Notes: generated by a model not told the origin, from the letters alone. Counted from the stretch's first letter, positions 7,102 to 15,780 are shown. The stretch: 64,000 nt of DNA from an uncultured Collinsella sp. (GCA_902494195.1 CABUSH010000001.1:107422-171421); one strand, 5' to 3'. Translations and numbers: made by a program.

Positions 7102-9098
7102 TGGCCGAAAAACTCGGCGTCTGCTGCTCGCCAGGGGCGGAAGGTGGCGGGATCGATCTTTACGTGCGCCGCGGCGGGCACGCCGTACCATTTGACCGTG
7201 TAGCCGGCGCCGTGAGAGCAAAAGACCGAGTCGGGCGTGTTGGGCAGATCGGCCTCGGGCTCATAGGCGGCCGTCTCGATTACGCGCTCGGCATCATGGC
7301 ATGCCGCATAGCCGGCAAACTCCAGGTACAGATGCCCACGACCACTCGTGTAGGCAGCCACCTCCAGCGCGTAATCCTGCACCTCTGATGCCGGTACACG
7401 ACCCACAAGCTTCGCCCGGTCGCCTGTCATCGTTGGCGGCTCGTACTCGGCACCCATGCGCGTGGCATCCGAGAGCGCCCGGCCCACGCACTCCCCCGGC
7501 ACCTCGAGTTCAAAGCGATACCACGGCTCCAACAGTACCGCCGCGCCGGCCTCACGCGCCTGCATGAGCCCCTGGCGAATCGCGCGGTACGTGGCCTGGC
7601 GAAAATCGCCGCCCTCGGTGTGTTTGGCATGCGCACGGCCGCCCGTGAGCGTAATGCGCACATCGGTGATGGGCGAGCCGGTCAGCACGCCCAGGTGATC
7701 GCGCTCCATGGCGTTGGTGAGCGCCAGACGCTGCCAGTTAAGATCGAGCTCGTCGGTCGAGGTCACGGTGCCAAACTGCACGCCCGAACCCGCTGGCAAC
7801 GGCTCCAGGCGTAGATGCACCTCGGCATAGTGGCGCAGTGGCTCAAAGTGGCCCACGCCCTCGACCGGCTGCGAAATAGTCTCCTTATAGAGAATGCCGC
7901 CAGACTCAAACGCAACCGAAAGGCCAAAGCGATCGGCCAACACCCGTTGCACGACCTCGAGCTGCACCGCCCCCATAAGCTGCAGATGTATTTGTTCAAG
8001 ATGCGTGTTCCAGCTTACGCCGAGCATGGGATCCTCGTCGGCAAGATCGGCCAGCGCCTGGAACACCGTATGGACATCGTGTTCGCCCGGAAGCACCGTA
8101 TAGGTGAGAACCGGCGCAATGACAGGTGCATCGCCCGCGGGCTCCGCGCCTAGGGCATCACCAGGGCGAACGTGCGCGAGGCCCGTCACGGCACAAATAC
8201 CGCCAGCAGCAACTTCTTGAGCAAGCTCATACTTTTCGCCGTTATAGATGCGTACCTGGTCGACCTTCTGCTCCCACGCCTCAGCACCGGAACGTCCTCT
8301 AATCATCTGCTTGGCATGCAGCGTGCCGCCGGTCACTTTAACCCATGCCAAGCGCTCGCCGCGATCCCCGCGGCTCACGCGGTAGACGCGCGCGGCAAAC
8401 TCCGGGCGCCATGTCTGTTCGCGCATCAGCGCGCATATGCCATCCAGCAGCTCGTCCACGCCTTGGTCCTTGAGCGCCGAGCCGGCAAAGCAGGGAAAGA
8501 GCTTGCGCTCGGCAACCATGCGCGACAGCGTCGCGGCGGAAAGCTCACCCGCCTCAAGAAACTCCTCGAGCGCCGCCTCGTCCAACGCAGCAGCGTCCTC
8601 CTGAACAGCCCCGCCCACCAGCAGTTCGCTGGCATCCAGGCAGCCCTCGGAGAGACGTTGCCCAAGTTGTGCCAGCAAAACATCGCGGCCGGGATTCTCC
8701 AAATCGATTTTGTTGATGAAGATGAACGTCGGGATGTCATAGCGCGCAAGCAGGCGCCACAGGGTTTCGGTATGACCCTGTACGCCATCGTTGGCGCCCA
8801 CAACCAAAATCGCGTAGTCGAGCGCTCGCAATGTGCGCTCCGCCTCGGCAGAAAAATCGACGTGGCCGGGCGCATCCACAAGCATGACGCGGGTATCGCC
8901 ATGGTCGAGCACGGCCTGCGACGAGAAGATCGTAATGCCGCGCTCACGCTCGATCGCGTTAGTGTCCAGATGCGAATCGCCATCGTCCACGCGGCCGCGC
9001 TTGCGAATGCGACCCGCGTTGAACAGCATGGCCTCGGCCAACGTGGTCTTGCCGGCATCGACATGCGCCAAGATTCCAACGACTGCCTGCTTCGACAT
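7095..9098 (-). CDS. TetM/EF-G-like ribosomal-protection-type GTPase
   Basis: A 667-residue translational GTPase. G1 is AHVDAGKTT, the switch region ERERGITI, G3 DAPGH and G4 NKID. The rest follows the EF-G/TetM domain order. Proteins of this kind bind the ribosomal factor site; TetM, TetO and TetW release tetracycline. The sequence is clearly diverged from the acquired tet genes, and its tail ends in a histidine/isoleucine pair within a repeat. Tetracycline protection is therefore only one possibility; a chromosomal ribosome-rescue or stress factor is another. The ATG at 9098 follows AGGAGAG; the upstream frame to 9167 is not supported by a ribosome binding site. Confidence 0.85.
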   Translation of the reverse strand: MSKQAVVGILAHVDAGKTTLAEAMLFNAGRIRKRGRVDDGDSHLDTNAIERERGITIFSSQAVLDHGDTRVMLVDAPGHVDFSAEAERTLRALDYAILVVGANDGVQGHTETLWRLLARYDIPTFIFINKIDLENPGRDVLLAQLGQRLSEGCLDASELLVGGAVQEDAAALDEAALEEFLEAGELSAATLSRMVAERKLFPCFAGSALKDQGVDELLDGICALMREQTWRPEFAARVYRVSRGDRGERLAWVKVTGGTLHAKQMIRGRSGAEAWEQKVDQVRIYNGEKYELAQEVAAGGICAVTGLAHVRPGDALGAEPAGDAPVIAPVLTYTVLPGEHDVHTVFQALADLADEDPMLGVSWNTHLEQIHLQLMGAVQLEVVQRVLADRFGLSVAFESGGILYKETISQPVEGVGHFEPLRHYAEVHLRLEPLPAGSGVQFGTVTSTDELDLNWQRLALTNAMERDHLGVLTGSPITDVRITLTGGRAHAKHTEGGDFRQATYRAIRQGLMQAREAGAAVLLEPWYRFELEVPGECVGRALSDATRMGAEYEPPTMTGDRAKLVGRVPASEVQDYALEVAAYTSGRGHLYLEFAGYAACHDAERVIETAAYEPEADLPNTPDSVFCSHGAGYTVKWYGVPAAAHVKIDPATFRPWRAADAEFFGHI

Positions 9099-9343
9099 GG
9101 CTCTCCTCTTATTACAAGCCCATCGCACGCGGCAACGGGCGTCCTCGTTCCACACTGGATGATACAATTTACGGGCCGGCGGGCGAAGCGGGCCCTATCC
9201 CCCGACCGAGCTCATCGCCCCGCGTTGCCGCGCGGCGATTTTCGTAGGTTCGCGCCTTGCGAAAGCCGGCACCTCCCCTTTTTGCCTGCTCGGGCTCATC
9301 TGGGGCAGTAACAACGCGAGCCCCACAACTGCGAGGAGCCACC

Positions 9344-9769
9344 ATGAAGGCATTGCTCAACGAGTTCAAGGAATTCATCAATCGCGGCAACGTGATGGAC
9401 ATGGCCGTCGGCGTGATTATCGGCGGCGCATTCACTGCCATCGTGACCTCGCTTACCGACAACATCATCAACCCGCTTATCTCCGTGATTGCCGGTGGCA
9501 GCGCCACCGAGATCTCGGGGCTGGTGGTGCCGGGCACCAATATCGACTTTGGCGCCTTTATCGGCGCATGCATCAACTTTTTGATTGTGGCGGCGATCGT
9601 CTTTGCCATCGTCAAAGCATTCAACAAGGCGCAGGAGATTGGCGACAGGCTCGCCGGTGCCACCGCCGAGGAAGCCGCACCAGCGCCCGTCTGCCCGTAT
9701 TGCCTGGAAGAGGTACACGAGGGCGCGACCAAGTGTTGCCACTGCGGAAGCGAGCTACCCCGGGCGTAG
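9344..9769 (+). CDS. mscL: Large-conductance mechanosensitive channel with zinc-ribbon tail
   Basis: A 141-residue inner-membrane channel that opens under membrane tension to release solutes during osmotic downshock. The N-terminal helix and TM1 (EFKEFINRGNVMDMAVGVII) match MscL, and TM2 is FINFLIVAAIVFAIV-like near residues 72-90. Unlike E. coli MscL, the cytoplasmic tail carries two CxxC pairs, CPYCLEE and CCHCGSE, about 16 residues apart, consistent with a zinc ribbon. The ATG at 9344 follows GAGGAGCC; the longer frame from 9257 is not needed. It converges with the GNAT gene at 9887 over a shared terminator. Confidence 0.95.
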   Translation: MKALLNEFKEFINRGNVMDMAVGVIIGGAFTAIVTSLTDNIINPLISVIAGGSATEISGLVVPGTNIDFGAFIGACINFLIVAAIVFAIVKAFNKAQEIGDRLAGATAEEAAPAPVCPYCLEEVHEGATKCCHCGSELPRA

Positions 9770-9824
9770 GGTCTTAAAGCCGATAGCGCTCAGCGTCTAC
9801 TATCTTGCAAAACAGCGCAGCAAC

Positions 9825-9855
9825 CAAAAACGGCCCCGCCCGGGGCCATTTTCGT
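9825..9855. terminator. Bidirectional terminator between mscL and GNAT gene
   Basis: The GC-rich hairpin GGCCCC-gccc-GGGGCC (9832-9847) has an A-run on its left and ATTTTC on its right. It lies between two convergent genes, so it can serve both strands. Confidence 0.8.
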
Positions 9856-9886
9856 TCACGCGCATTACTGACACGAGCTCTCGCTC

Positions 9887-10378
9887 TTATGCCTCGCGCA
9901 GCCAGTCAAACGCAACACGCGGCGTGCCGTCTGACACATACACGACGCCGGCACGCTCAAACCCTGCCTTAATACTCGCGCCCTGCATGGGCAGGTTGTC
10001 CTGGTGCGTATCGATGCGCAAGTGATCGGCACGTTCTTTGGCAAAGGCAAACATCGCAGCCGCGATACCGTGCACGGTGCCGTCGGATGCCACACGGTGC
10101 AGCACGGCGTACGGAGTGTCGCTACGCCATTGACCGTCCTCAATTACGTCATAGCACTCGTCCGGGCCCGGTAAAAAGGCAAACGTCGCCACCACGCGGC
10201 CGTCGACTTCGCACACATAGCTGCCACCGGCGGCGATATCGGCAGTCAGCTGCTCGGCAGAAGGCGTGCCCTCGGGCCACTGCGTGGCGTTGCCATGCGC
10301 ACGCATAAAGGCGCGGGCCGCGCCATAGATAGCCATGACGGCGGGAATGTCGGTATCGAGGGTTTTTCTGATCATCAC
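9887..10378 (-). CDS. GNAT family N-acetyltransferase
   Basis: A 163-residue GNAT-fold protein. The N-terminus MIRKTLDTDIPAVMAIYGAA is the usual first strand and helix. VDGRVVATFAFLPG is the central beta-hairpin, RVASDGTVHGIAAAMFAFAK replaces the classic acetyl-CoA loop region, and the segment HLRIDTHQDNLPMQGASIKAG is strongly family-like. The substrate is unknown. Two adjacent ATGs open the frame (10378 and 10375). It is divergent from the small CxxC protein at 10453, with a 9-bp inverted repeat between the two. Confidence 0.85.
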   Translation of the reverse strand: MMIRKTLDTDIPAVMAIYGAARAFMRAHGNATQWPEGTPSAEQLTADIAAGGSYVCEVDGRVVATFAFLPGPDECYDVIEDGQWRSDTPYAVLHRVASDGTVHGIAAAMFAFAKERADHLRIDTHQDNLPMQGASIKAGFERAGVVYVSDGTPRVAFDWLREA

Positions 10379-10396
10379 GCGGCGACCTCACGTTTA

Positions 10397-10428
10397 TTGG
10401 TATCACTTTGATTGAGCAATGATACCAA
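10397..10428. promoter_or_regulatory. Inverted repeat between divergent genes
   Basis: TTGGTATCA (10397-10405) and TGATACCAA (10420-10428) are perfect 9-bp arms 14 bases apart, centred between the GNAT gene and the 10453 gene. This is the form expected of a shared operator. No regulator gene is adjacent. Confidence 0.45.
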
Positions 10429-10452
10429 CGTTTGGAGAGGGGCGCGAAGCAG

Positions 10453-10749
10453 ATGGGGAGCAAAAAGCGAGCCGCCTGGTCAAAAGCCAAAAGCGAGTTT
10501 TTGGGCGCTGCCACCGGCGGCGATATGAGCGACCTGTTTGCACGTGAGGACGAGCGCCGCGACGCCCTGGACGCCGAGCGCGAAGAAGCCTGGCGTTACA
10601 AGTCGTGCGAGCGCAAAAACCGTTACGACACACGCGCCGAGGCCGAAGCCGTTATGGCCGATTGCGAAAACCGCGGACGGCGCGGTTTAGCCTGCTACAA
10701 ATGCGAGTACTGCGGCGGCTGGCATCTGACGTCGCACCCTTGGAAATAG
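10453..10749 (+). CDS. Small cysteine-motif protein, function unknown
   Basis: A 98-residue basic, soluble protein. The N-terminal half is charged and probably helical. The C-terminus has CYKCEYCGGWHLTSHPW, with two CxxC-like pairs and histidines that could hold a metal or serve as a nucleic-acid-binding zinc element. I chose the ATG at 10453; a TTG at 10432 is in frame but lies within the purine-rich region that probably contains the ribosome binding site. I do not recognise the family. Confidence 0.7.
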   Translation: MGSKKRAAWSKAKSEFLGAATGGDMSDLFAREDERRDALDAEREEAWRYKSCERKNRYDTRAEAEAVMADCENRGRRGLACYKCEYCGGWHLTSHPWK

Positions 10750-10797
10750 GGTCCGCATCGGCACGGCACTGACGGAGCGCCAACCATCGCACACAAG

Positions 10798-11502
10798 CTA
10801 CAGGCGCGGCGGCACCAAAACATCGTAGCGAACGGCCTTGCCCGCGAGCTGATAGCTCGGCTTAACGCCGGCAAGCAGCGGCCCCTTCACCGGTCGTTTG
10901 ATAACGACCTTGCGCGGATGCACCGCAAGCGCTGCCTCGACCAGCGTCTCCTCATTAGCACACGGCTGCTCCAGATGATGCAGGAGCTGAAACTTCTTTT
11001 TAACCGCCGCGCTCTTGGTGCGCTCAGGAAACATGGGATCCAGATAAACCACATCGGGAGCGGCAAGCTCGCCCTGTCCAATCAGCTCAGCTGTATGGCG
11101 AAGGCCGGCAATGCTGTCCTCGCCCGCATGTAAGCGCATGCGCGACGCGGCAGCCGCAAGCGCCGGATCATCTGCCGCGCGATCCAAGGCATCCTTGAGG
11201 AGCGCCGCAATCACACAATCCTGTTCATATAGATCGACGGTAAAGCCCGCGGCAGCCAGCAGCAGCGAATCCTCGCCAAAGCCTGCCGTGGCGTCAATCG
11301 CCCATGGGCTCTCGATGCCTTTTGCGCGCGCAGCCTTTACCAGCAGCTCTTGCTGCAGACGGCCCTGTTTGAGCCGTGGAAGCATGCGGCCAAAATCGGC
11401 ACGCAGCTCCATTGTGCCGTCGGTGAGCGTGAGGCCCTCGGACTTCCCGGTCAGCTCAAGCCCCGCGGCCCGAGCAACAAAAAAGGGATCGGCGACGCCC
11501 AT
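10798..11502 (-). CDS. rsmJ: 16S rRNA (guanine1516-N2)-methyltransferase
   Basis: A 234-residue SAM-dependent methyltransferase matching RsmJ. The SAM motif I is AIDATAGFGEDSLLLAAAG, the catalytic-type motif is VVYLDPMFPERTKSAAVKKK, and the closing block is VIKRPVKGPLLAG. RsmJ methylates a guanine in helix 44/45 of 16S rRNA. The ATG at 11502 follows AAGGAGTG; a GTG two codons upstream is possible. It stands alone on the minus strand, downstream of a tiny membrane-protein gene. Confidence 0.9.
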   Translation of the reverse strand: MGVADPFFVARAAGLELTGKSEGLTLTDGTMELRADFGRMLPRLKQGRLQQELLVKAARAKGIESPWAIDATAGFGEDSLLLAAAGFTVDLYEQDCVIAALLKDALDRAADDPALAAAASRMRLHAGEDSIAGLRHTAELIGQGELAAPDVVYLDPMFPERTKSAAVKKKFQLLHHLEQPCANEETLVEAALAVHPRKVVIKRPVKGPLLAGVKPSYQLAGKAVRYDVLVPPRL

Positions 11503-11565
11503 GGACACTCCTTAACAAGAAAAACGAATACGCGAGCGCCGTTCATGACGACACCCAACCGTCCG

Positions 11566-11709
11566 CTATTGTCCCACATGCGACATGGCCCACAGCATCC
11601 CAATGCAAAGCACCGCCATCAATCCCGTGCACACGGCAGCGATCACAGAATCACCCATGCGCCTTCCCAACGACCGCGGCTCATGCACTTGCCCTGTTCC
11701 GTACATCAT
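11566..11709 (-). CDS. 47-residue single-span membrane peptide
   Basis: A small gene with a textbook AAGGAGGAGCC ribosome binding site directly before two ATGs (11709 and 11706). The product has a short polar N-terminus with RSLGRRMGD followed by one hydrophobic helix, VIAAVCTGLMAVLCIGMLWA, and a short tail. The arginines before the helix predict a cytoplasmic N-terminus. It is 63 bases from the rsmJ start and may be cotranscribed. Function unknown. Confidence 0.65.
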   Translation of the reverse strand: MMYGTGQVHEPRSLGRRMGDSVIAAVCTGLMAVLCIGMLWAMSHVGQ

Positions 11710-11941
11710 GGCTCCTCCTTGAGACCAGCTCTTACCATGGACCCATCATCGCAGCGCCGCGCATACGCTGCCATCGATTTGACTTACGCCCAGCTTTCCT
11801 TTTTGAAAGGTTGGGTTTGGCTGCGCGGGCTCAATGCGCTTTCAAACGCATGCATCGCCGCGTTGAACTACAATGTGCTTCACCATATGTGCAGTACATT
11901 GGGTACGCCAAGTTGGCGTACTCGTATCGAAAGGACCAGCC

Positions 11942-12343
11942 ATGAGCTTCACTCGCAAGACTCTCAAAATCCTTGCTCTCATCTACTTTGTTTTGGGCAT
12001 CGCCAGCCTCGTCACCGCCGGCGTCGGTATCGCCACGGGCGGTCTCGATTCCACGTACGGTTCGTACGCCACGCTCGCAGCGGTCGTGCTTATCGCCAAG
12101 GGTCTCGTCGACCTTGCCGCAGGCGTCGCCGGTATCAAGGGCGCCAACAAGCCTTCGCAGGTGGACGGCGCGTTTAAGCTCGGTATTGTTGCCGCGGTCG
12201 CCACGCTTGCCCAAGCGGTGCTCACGCTTCCCGCGTTTGGCGGCGACGCCATCAACTTTGGCGCCTTTGTCATCGTGGTGTACGACCTGTTCTTTGTTCA
12301 GCAGGCACACGCCGTTAAGGCCGAGAACAAGGACCGCCTATAA
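11942..12343 (+). CDS. Four-helix membrane protein of unknown function
   Basis: A 133-residue integral membrane protein. Hydrophobic segments lie at about residues 9-30, 43-65, 78-98 and 105-122, with short charged connectors and a basic C-terminus (HAVKAENKDRL). The ATG at 11942 is preceded by AAAGGACC. The regular helix spacing and the glycine/alanine-rich helices suggest a small tetraspan protein. No enzymatic motif is visible. A strong terminator follows at 12382, so it is monocistronic. Confidence 0.75.
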   Translation: MSFTRKTLKILALIYFVLGIASLVTAGVGIATGGLDSTYGSYATLAAVVLIAKGLVDLAAGVAGIKGANKPSQVDGAFKLGIVAAVATLAQAVLTLPAFGGDAINFGAFVIVVYDLFFVQQAHAVKAENKDRL

Positions 12344-12381
12344 GCGCTCGCTTCTCATAACCTCTGCAGCCAAGCAACTAA

Positions 12382-12417
12382 AAAGGGCCGATCGCGCATC
12401 TCCGCGGTCGGCCCTTT
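12382..12417. terminator. Rho-independent-type terminator
   Basis: The arms AAAGGGCCGA and TCGGCCCTTT pair perfectly over 10 bases, and the inner bases CGCG/CGCG extend the stem. It has A-rich and T-rich ends and lies between the convergent 11942 and rlmA genes. Confidence 0.8.
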
Positions 12418-12433
12418 ACGTTTGCCCAGATAA

Positions 12434-12470
12434 AACCTACCAAAATAAACCTGTCCCTTTTTGGCAGGTT
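12434..12470. repeat. Stop-adjacent palindrome with GGGACAG loop (variant stem)
   Basis: The arms AACCTACCAAAA and TTTTTGGCAGGTT pair with one mismatch; read on the minus strand the loop contains GGGACAGG. It begins one base after the rlmA stop codon (12472-12474). The stem differs from the TGTGACAAAG family but the loop is the same. Confidence 0.65.
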
Positions 12471-12471
12471 G

Positions 12472-13287
12472 TTAGCTGTGGCGGTACTCGGCGATGATGA
12501 AGTCGATGTCAGTCTGAAGGGTATCGAGGTTTGTCAGGCGCTCTTTGTCGGCGGGGCGCGTGCGGTAGTAGTACGGCGTCATCTGGAACACCGCCTCGAT
12601 GTCCGCCTGGGTCTGAAGCGTAATATTCGCAGACACCCGCTGCGTTCCGACCAACTCGAGCTCGGTGGTCTTCGGCAGCTTCTCGTCGTTAAGGTACGGC
12701 GTGTCGTAGAGTACCTCCTTGAGCCCAAACAGATGGCGGGCACCCGGCACCACGGTGTAAAGCGAACCCTCCGGTGCCAGCACGCGGGCAAACTCGCGCT
12801 CATTAAAGGGAGCAAAGAGCTCGGTCACCATATCGAAGGCGCCATCGGGCACGGGGATATCCTTCATGTTGGCCACAAAATAGGTCGCATCGCCGCGCTT
12901 GGCCGCAAGGCGCACCATCTCTTTGCCCAGGTCGAACCCGTAAGCATCCACGCCCGGCACTGCGCCCATGGCGCTGGTGTAATAGCCCTCGCCGCAGCAA
13001 ATATCGAGCAAGGTCATGGGGCCGTTCGCAGACGCTGCACGCCCAGACACCCGCTCGCTCACGAGCTCGACCATTGCATCGCGCAACGGCGCATAGTATC
13101 CACGGTTCAGAAAGTCGCGACGGCTGCGCGCCTGCGACTTGGGATCACCCATGGAGTCGCCGCTCTTGGACGAGCGCAGTAGATATAGATAGCCCTCGCG
13201 AGCACGGTCAAACCGGTGTCCGCCCGCGCATGCGGCCCCGCGCTCGTCGTCCACCAACGGCTCATGGCAAACGGGACACAACAACAT
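12472..13287 (-). CDS. rlmA: 23S rRNA (guanine-N1)-methyltransferase, RlmA family
   Basis: A 271-residue SAM-dependent methyltransferase of the RlmA(I)/(II) family, which methylates N1 of G745 or G748 in 23S rRNA. The N-terminal zinc site is CPVCHEPL...CAGGHRFD, followed by the diagnostic AREGYLYLL. The SAM motif is LLDICCGEGYYTSA, and the later segment VLAPEGSLYTVVPGARHLFGLK matches the family. The ATG at 13287 follows AAGGAGTTGCC. RlmA(II) members can modulate tylosin sensitivity in some actinobacteria; which residue is modified here cannot be told. Confidence 0.92.
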   Translation of the reverse strand: MLLCPVCHEPLVDDERGAACAGGHRFDRAREGYLYLLRSSKSGDSMGDPKSQARSRRDFLNRGYYAPLRDAMVELVSERVSGRAASANGPMTLLDICCGEGYYTSAMGAVPGVDAYGFDLGKEMVRLAAKRGDATYFVANMKDIPVPDGAFDMVTELFAPFNEREFARVLAPEGSLYTVVPGARHLFGLKEVLYDTPYLNDEKLPKTTELELVGTQRVSANITLQTQADIEAVFQMTPYYYRTRPADKERLTNLDTLQTDIDFIIAEYRHS

Positions 13288-13350
13288 GGCAACTCCTTAG
13301 CGCGAACAACACAACGCCCACCATTGTCGCACGCCTTCCCCACCTAGTCA

Positions 13351-13427
13351 TTGGGGACGTTCTTGAATGTCTAGTTAGAAGAGATAAGGAGTGTCCCCAG
13401 CTGCCGGCAGAAAAGGAACGTCCCCAA
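13351..13427. repeat. Composite palindrome with GGGGACGTTC arms
   Basis: TTGGGGACGTTC (13351-13362) and GAACGTCCCCAA (13416-13427) are perfect 12-bp inverted arms. Between them lie a GTGTCCCCAGC segment and a CTAGTTAGAAG loop resembling that of the 36924-36971 copy. It lies in the 216-base gap between rlmA and the MATE gene. Confidence 0.7.
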
Positions 13428-13503
13428 GTGCCGACTGAATGCATTAGGAGTATCATCGTCTGCGCAAATAAGCACGAAATAGCATGTTAGAGATTGAGAG
13501 CGT

Positions 13504-14886
13504 ATGGCCGATACCGTATCTAAGCACATCGACATGACCACCGGCTCGCTGTGGCGCAATATTCCCCTGTTCGCCTTCCCCGTAGCCGCGACGAGCATCT
13601 TGGAGCAGCTGTCGAACCTCATCGCCACGGTCATCATCGGCAACTTCTCGGGCGACCAGGGAACCCTCGCCATGGCGGCGGTCGGCTCTAATGTTCCGCT
13701 TACCAGTCTTATGCTCAACCTGTTTATCGGCATGTCGCTTGGCTCCAATGTGGTCATCGCCAACGCTATCGGCCGCAACGACCAGAACATGGTCAAACGC
13801 GCCGTCCATACCTCGATTCTTATGGCACTTGTGGGCTTTGTTGTCATCGCTCTGGGCGAGGTCTTTGCCGAGCCCATGCTCGCCGCGCTCAACGTTCCCG
13901 CCGAAACCATGCCGCTCGCCTCGCTCTACCTGCGCGTCTTTTTGCTCAGCATGCCCTCGATCTTGCTTTATAACTTTGAGGCCGCGATCTTCCGCTCCGT
14001 CGGCATCACCCGCATGCCGCTGCAGGCGCTTGCCGTGTCCACCGTCCTCAACATTGGCCTGGACCTTATCTTTGTCCCCGTACTCCACTGGGGCGTCGCG
14101 GGCGTCGCCATCGCCACCGCCATCGCCTACACCGTCAGCGCCGCCACGCTCTTTATCCGCCTGCTCAAGACCGACTCCGTCGTCCGCGTCACCCCGCGTG
14201 ACTTGGCTATCGACCCCGTCGCCCTCAAGCGCATCGTCAAGATCGGACTGCCCGCCGGCATCCAAAGCGCCGTCTTTGCCGTCGCCAACATCATCATCCA
14301 GTCTGCCATCAACAGCTTGGGTACCGAGGTCATGGCGGCATCGAGCGCCGCCATGAGCCTGGAGTACGTGTGCTATAACCTGCTCAACAGCTTTAGCCAG
14401 GCTTGCACCACCTTTGTGGGACAAAACCACGGTGCCCGCCAGATCGACCGCTGCACCAAAACGCTTAAGGTCTGTCTGGTCGAGGGCGGTATCGTTGCAC
14501 TCACCACGATTATCGTTATTGTCGGTCTGGGGCGCGAGATCCTATCGCTGTTCAACAGCGATCCCAACATCGTCTCGATCGGCTATATCCGCGTGTGCTC
14601 GATCTTCCCGGCGTACGCTTTTAGCATGTTCTACGAAAACATGTCCGGCTACCTGCGCGGCTTTGGCATCTCGCTCATGCCCGCCCTCATCACCATGATC
14701 TGCGTCTGCGGCATCCGCTTCTATTGGGTGTTCTGCGTGTTCCCGCACTTCCGCACCTTTGCGAACATCATGATGGTCTACCCCATCAGCCTGGGCACCA
14801 CGGCGTTCTTTATGGTCGTGGCGGTATTACTCTGCCACCCGGCACGCACCTATCGCGCCACCCAAACCAAAGCGACAGCCCGCTAA
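13504..14886 (+). CDS. MATE family multidrug/solute efflux transporter
   Basis: A 460-residue inner-membrane antiporter of the MATE (DinF/NorM) superfamily, with twelve predicted hydrophobic helices in two related halves. The N-terminal GSLWRNIPLFAFPVAATSILEQ segment is typical. The second half begins near LKRIVKIGLPAGIQSAVFAV, the usual MATE repeat, and AMSLEYVCYNLLNSFSQA is also family-like. MATE proteins export cationic drugs using Na+ or H+ gradients; the substrate here is unknown. The ribosome binding site is weak (GAGAG). It converges with the LysR gene. Confidence 0.9.
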   Translation: MADTVSKHIDMTTGSLWRNIPLFAFPVAATSILEQLSNLIATVIIGNFSGDQGTLAMAAVGSNVPLTSLMLNLFIGMSLGSNVVIANAIGRNDQNMVKRAVHTSILMALVGFVVIALGEVFAEPMLAALNVPAETMPLASLYLRVFLLSMPSILLYNFEAAIFRSVGITRMPLQALAVSTVLNIGLDLIFVPVLHWGVAGVAIATAIAYTVSAATLFIRLLKTDSVVRVTPRDLAIDPVALKRIVKIGLPAGIQSAVFAVANIIIQSAINSLGTEVMAASSAAMSLEYVCYNLLNSFSQACTTFVGQNHGARQIDRCTKTLKVCLVEGGIVALTTIIVIVGLGREILSLFNSDPNIVSIGYIRVCSIFPAYAFSMFYENMSGYLRGFGISLMPALITMICVCGIRFYWVFCVFPHFRTFANIMMVYPISLGTTAFFMVVAVLLCHPARTYRATQTKATAR

Positions 14887-14913
14887 ACACCGCACTCAAC
14901 GCCACGCCAGTCA

Positions 14914-15780
14914 TTAATTGACAATATGCGAGCTCATATAGTCGATAAAGCGCCTCGTGGCGATGGGCATGGTGTCCCAACTGCGCCAGGCTGCCACTAC
15001 GTCACGCGAGGGGGCGTGCACGATGGGACGTACGCGAATATCGGCCTGCATGCCCTCGACGGTACGGCGATACAGCATGCTCACGCCTAGGCCCTCCTCC
15101 ACCATCGCCATGATGGTGTAGTCGTCGGTCACCTCACTCGTCACGTGCGGCGACAGCCCATGCGCCGCAAATGCATCGAGCACCAGGCTCTGTTCGCCCT
15201 CATCCAGCAGCACAAACGGCTCGGACGCCAGATCGGCGAGCGTCACCTTTTCCTTTGCCGTCAGCGGATGCGCGGCCGGTAACAGTGCCACCAACTCGTC
15301 GTGATAGACCACGCGCTTCTCGAGCCCTGCGGTAAACCCACGTGCCGTAAAGCAAAAGTCAACCACACCATCGTGCACCCACTGGGCGTTGCGCGTGTAA
15401 TCGCCCTGCTTGAGGGTAAAGTGCACGCCCGGGTGTAGAGCTCCAAAGTCGCGAATCACGCGCGGCAACACGGTTCGACTCACGTTGGTAAACGTCGCAA
15501 TGCGAATATCCGCCGAGGAGAGTCCCAGCAACTCCCGGCGCTTGCCCTCGAGCTCGGCCTCGGCGGTCACGATCTGTCGCAGATACGGCAGGTACTGCTT
15601 GCCGTCGCGCGTAAGCGAAACGCCCTGCTTTCCGCGCTCGATAAGCGTGGTACCCAGCTCGCGCTCGAGTGCCTTGACGGCCTGGCTCACCGCACTTTGC
15701 GTATAGCCCAGCTCGTCCGCCGCGCCCTTAAGACTGCCGCGATCGACCACCATACAAACAATCTGATACCGCGATGCCAT
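14914..15780 (-). CDS. LysR family transcriptional regulator
   Basis: A 288-residue LysR-type regulator. The N-terminal winged helix (GSLKGAADELGYTQSAVSQAVKALERELG) is unmistakable. It is followed by a linker helix and an effector-binding domain beginning near residue 90 (IRIATFTNVSRTVLPRVI). The ATG at 15780 follows GGAGG. It is divergent from the EamA transporter at 15939 across 158 bases, the classic arrangement in which a LysR protein controls its neighbour. The ligand is unknown. Confidence 0.92.
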   Translation of the reverse strand: MASRYQIVCMVVDRGSLKGAADELGYTQSAVSQAVKALERELGTTLIERGKQGVSLTRDGKQYLPYLRQIVTAEAELEGKRRELLGLSSADIRIATFTNVSRTVLPRVIRDFGALHPGVHFTLKQGDYTRNAQWVHDGVVDFCFTARGFTAGLEKRVVYHDELVALLPAAHPLTAKEKVTLADLASEPFVLLDEGEQSLVLDAFAAHGLSPHVTSEVTDDYTIMAMVEEGLGVSMLYRRTVEGMQADIRVRPIVHAPSRDVVAAWRSWDTMPIATRRFIDYMSSHIVN

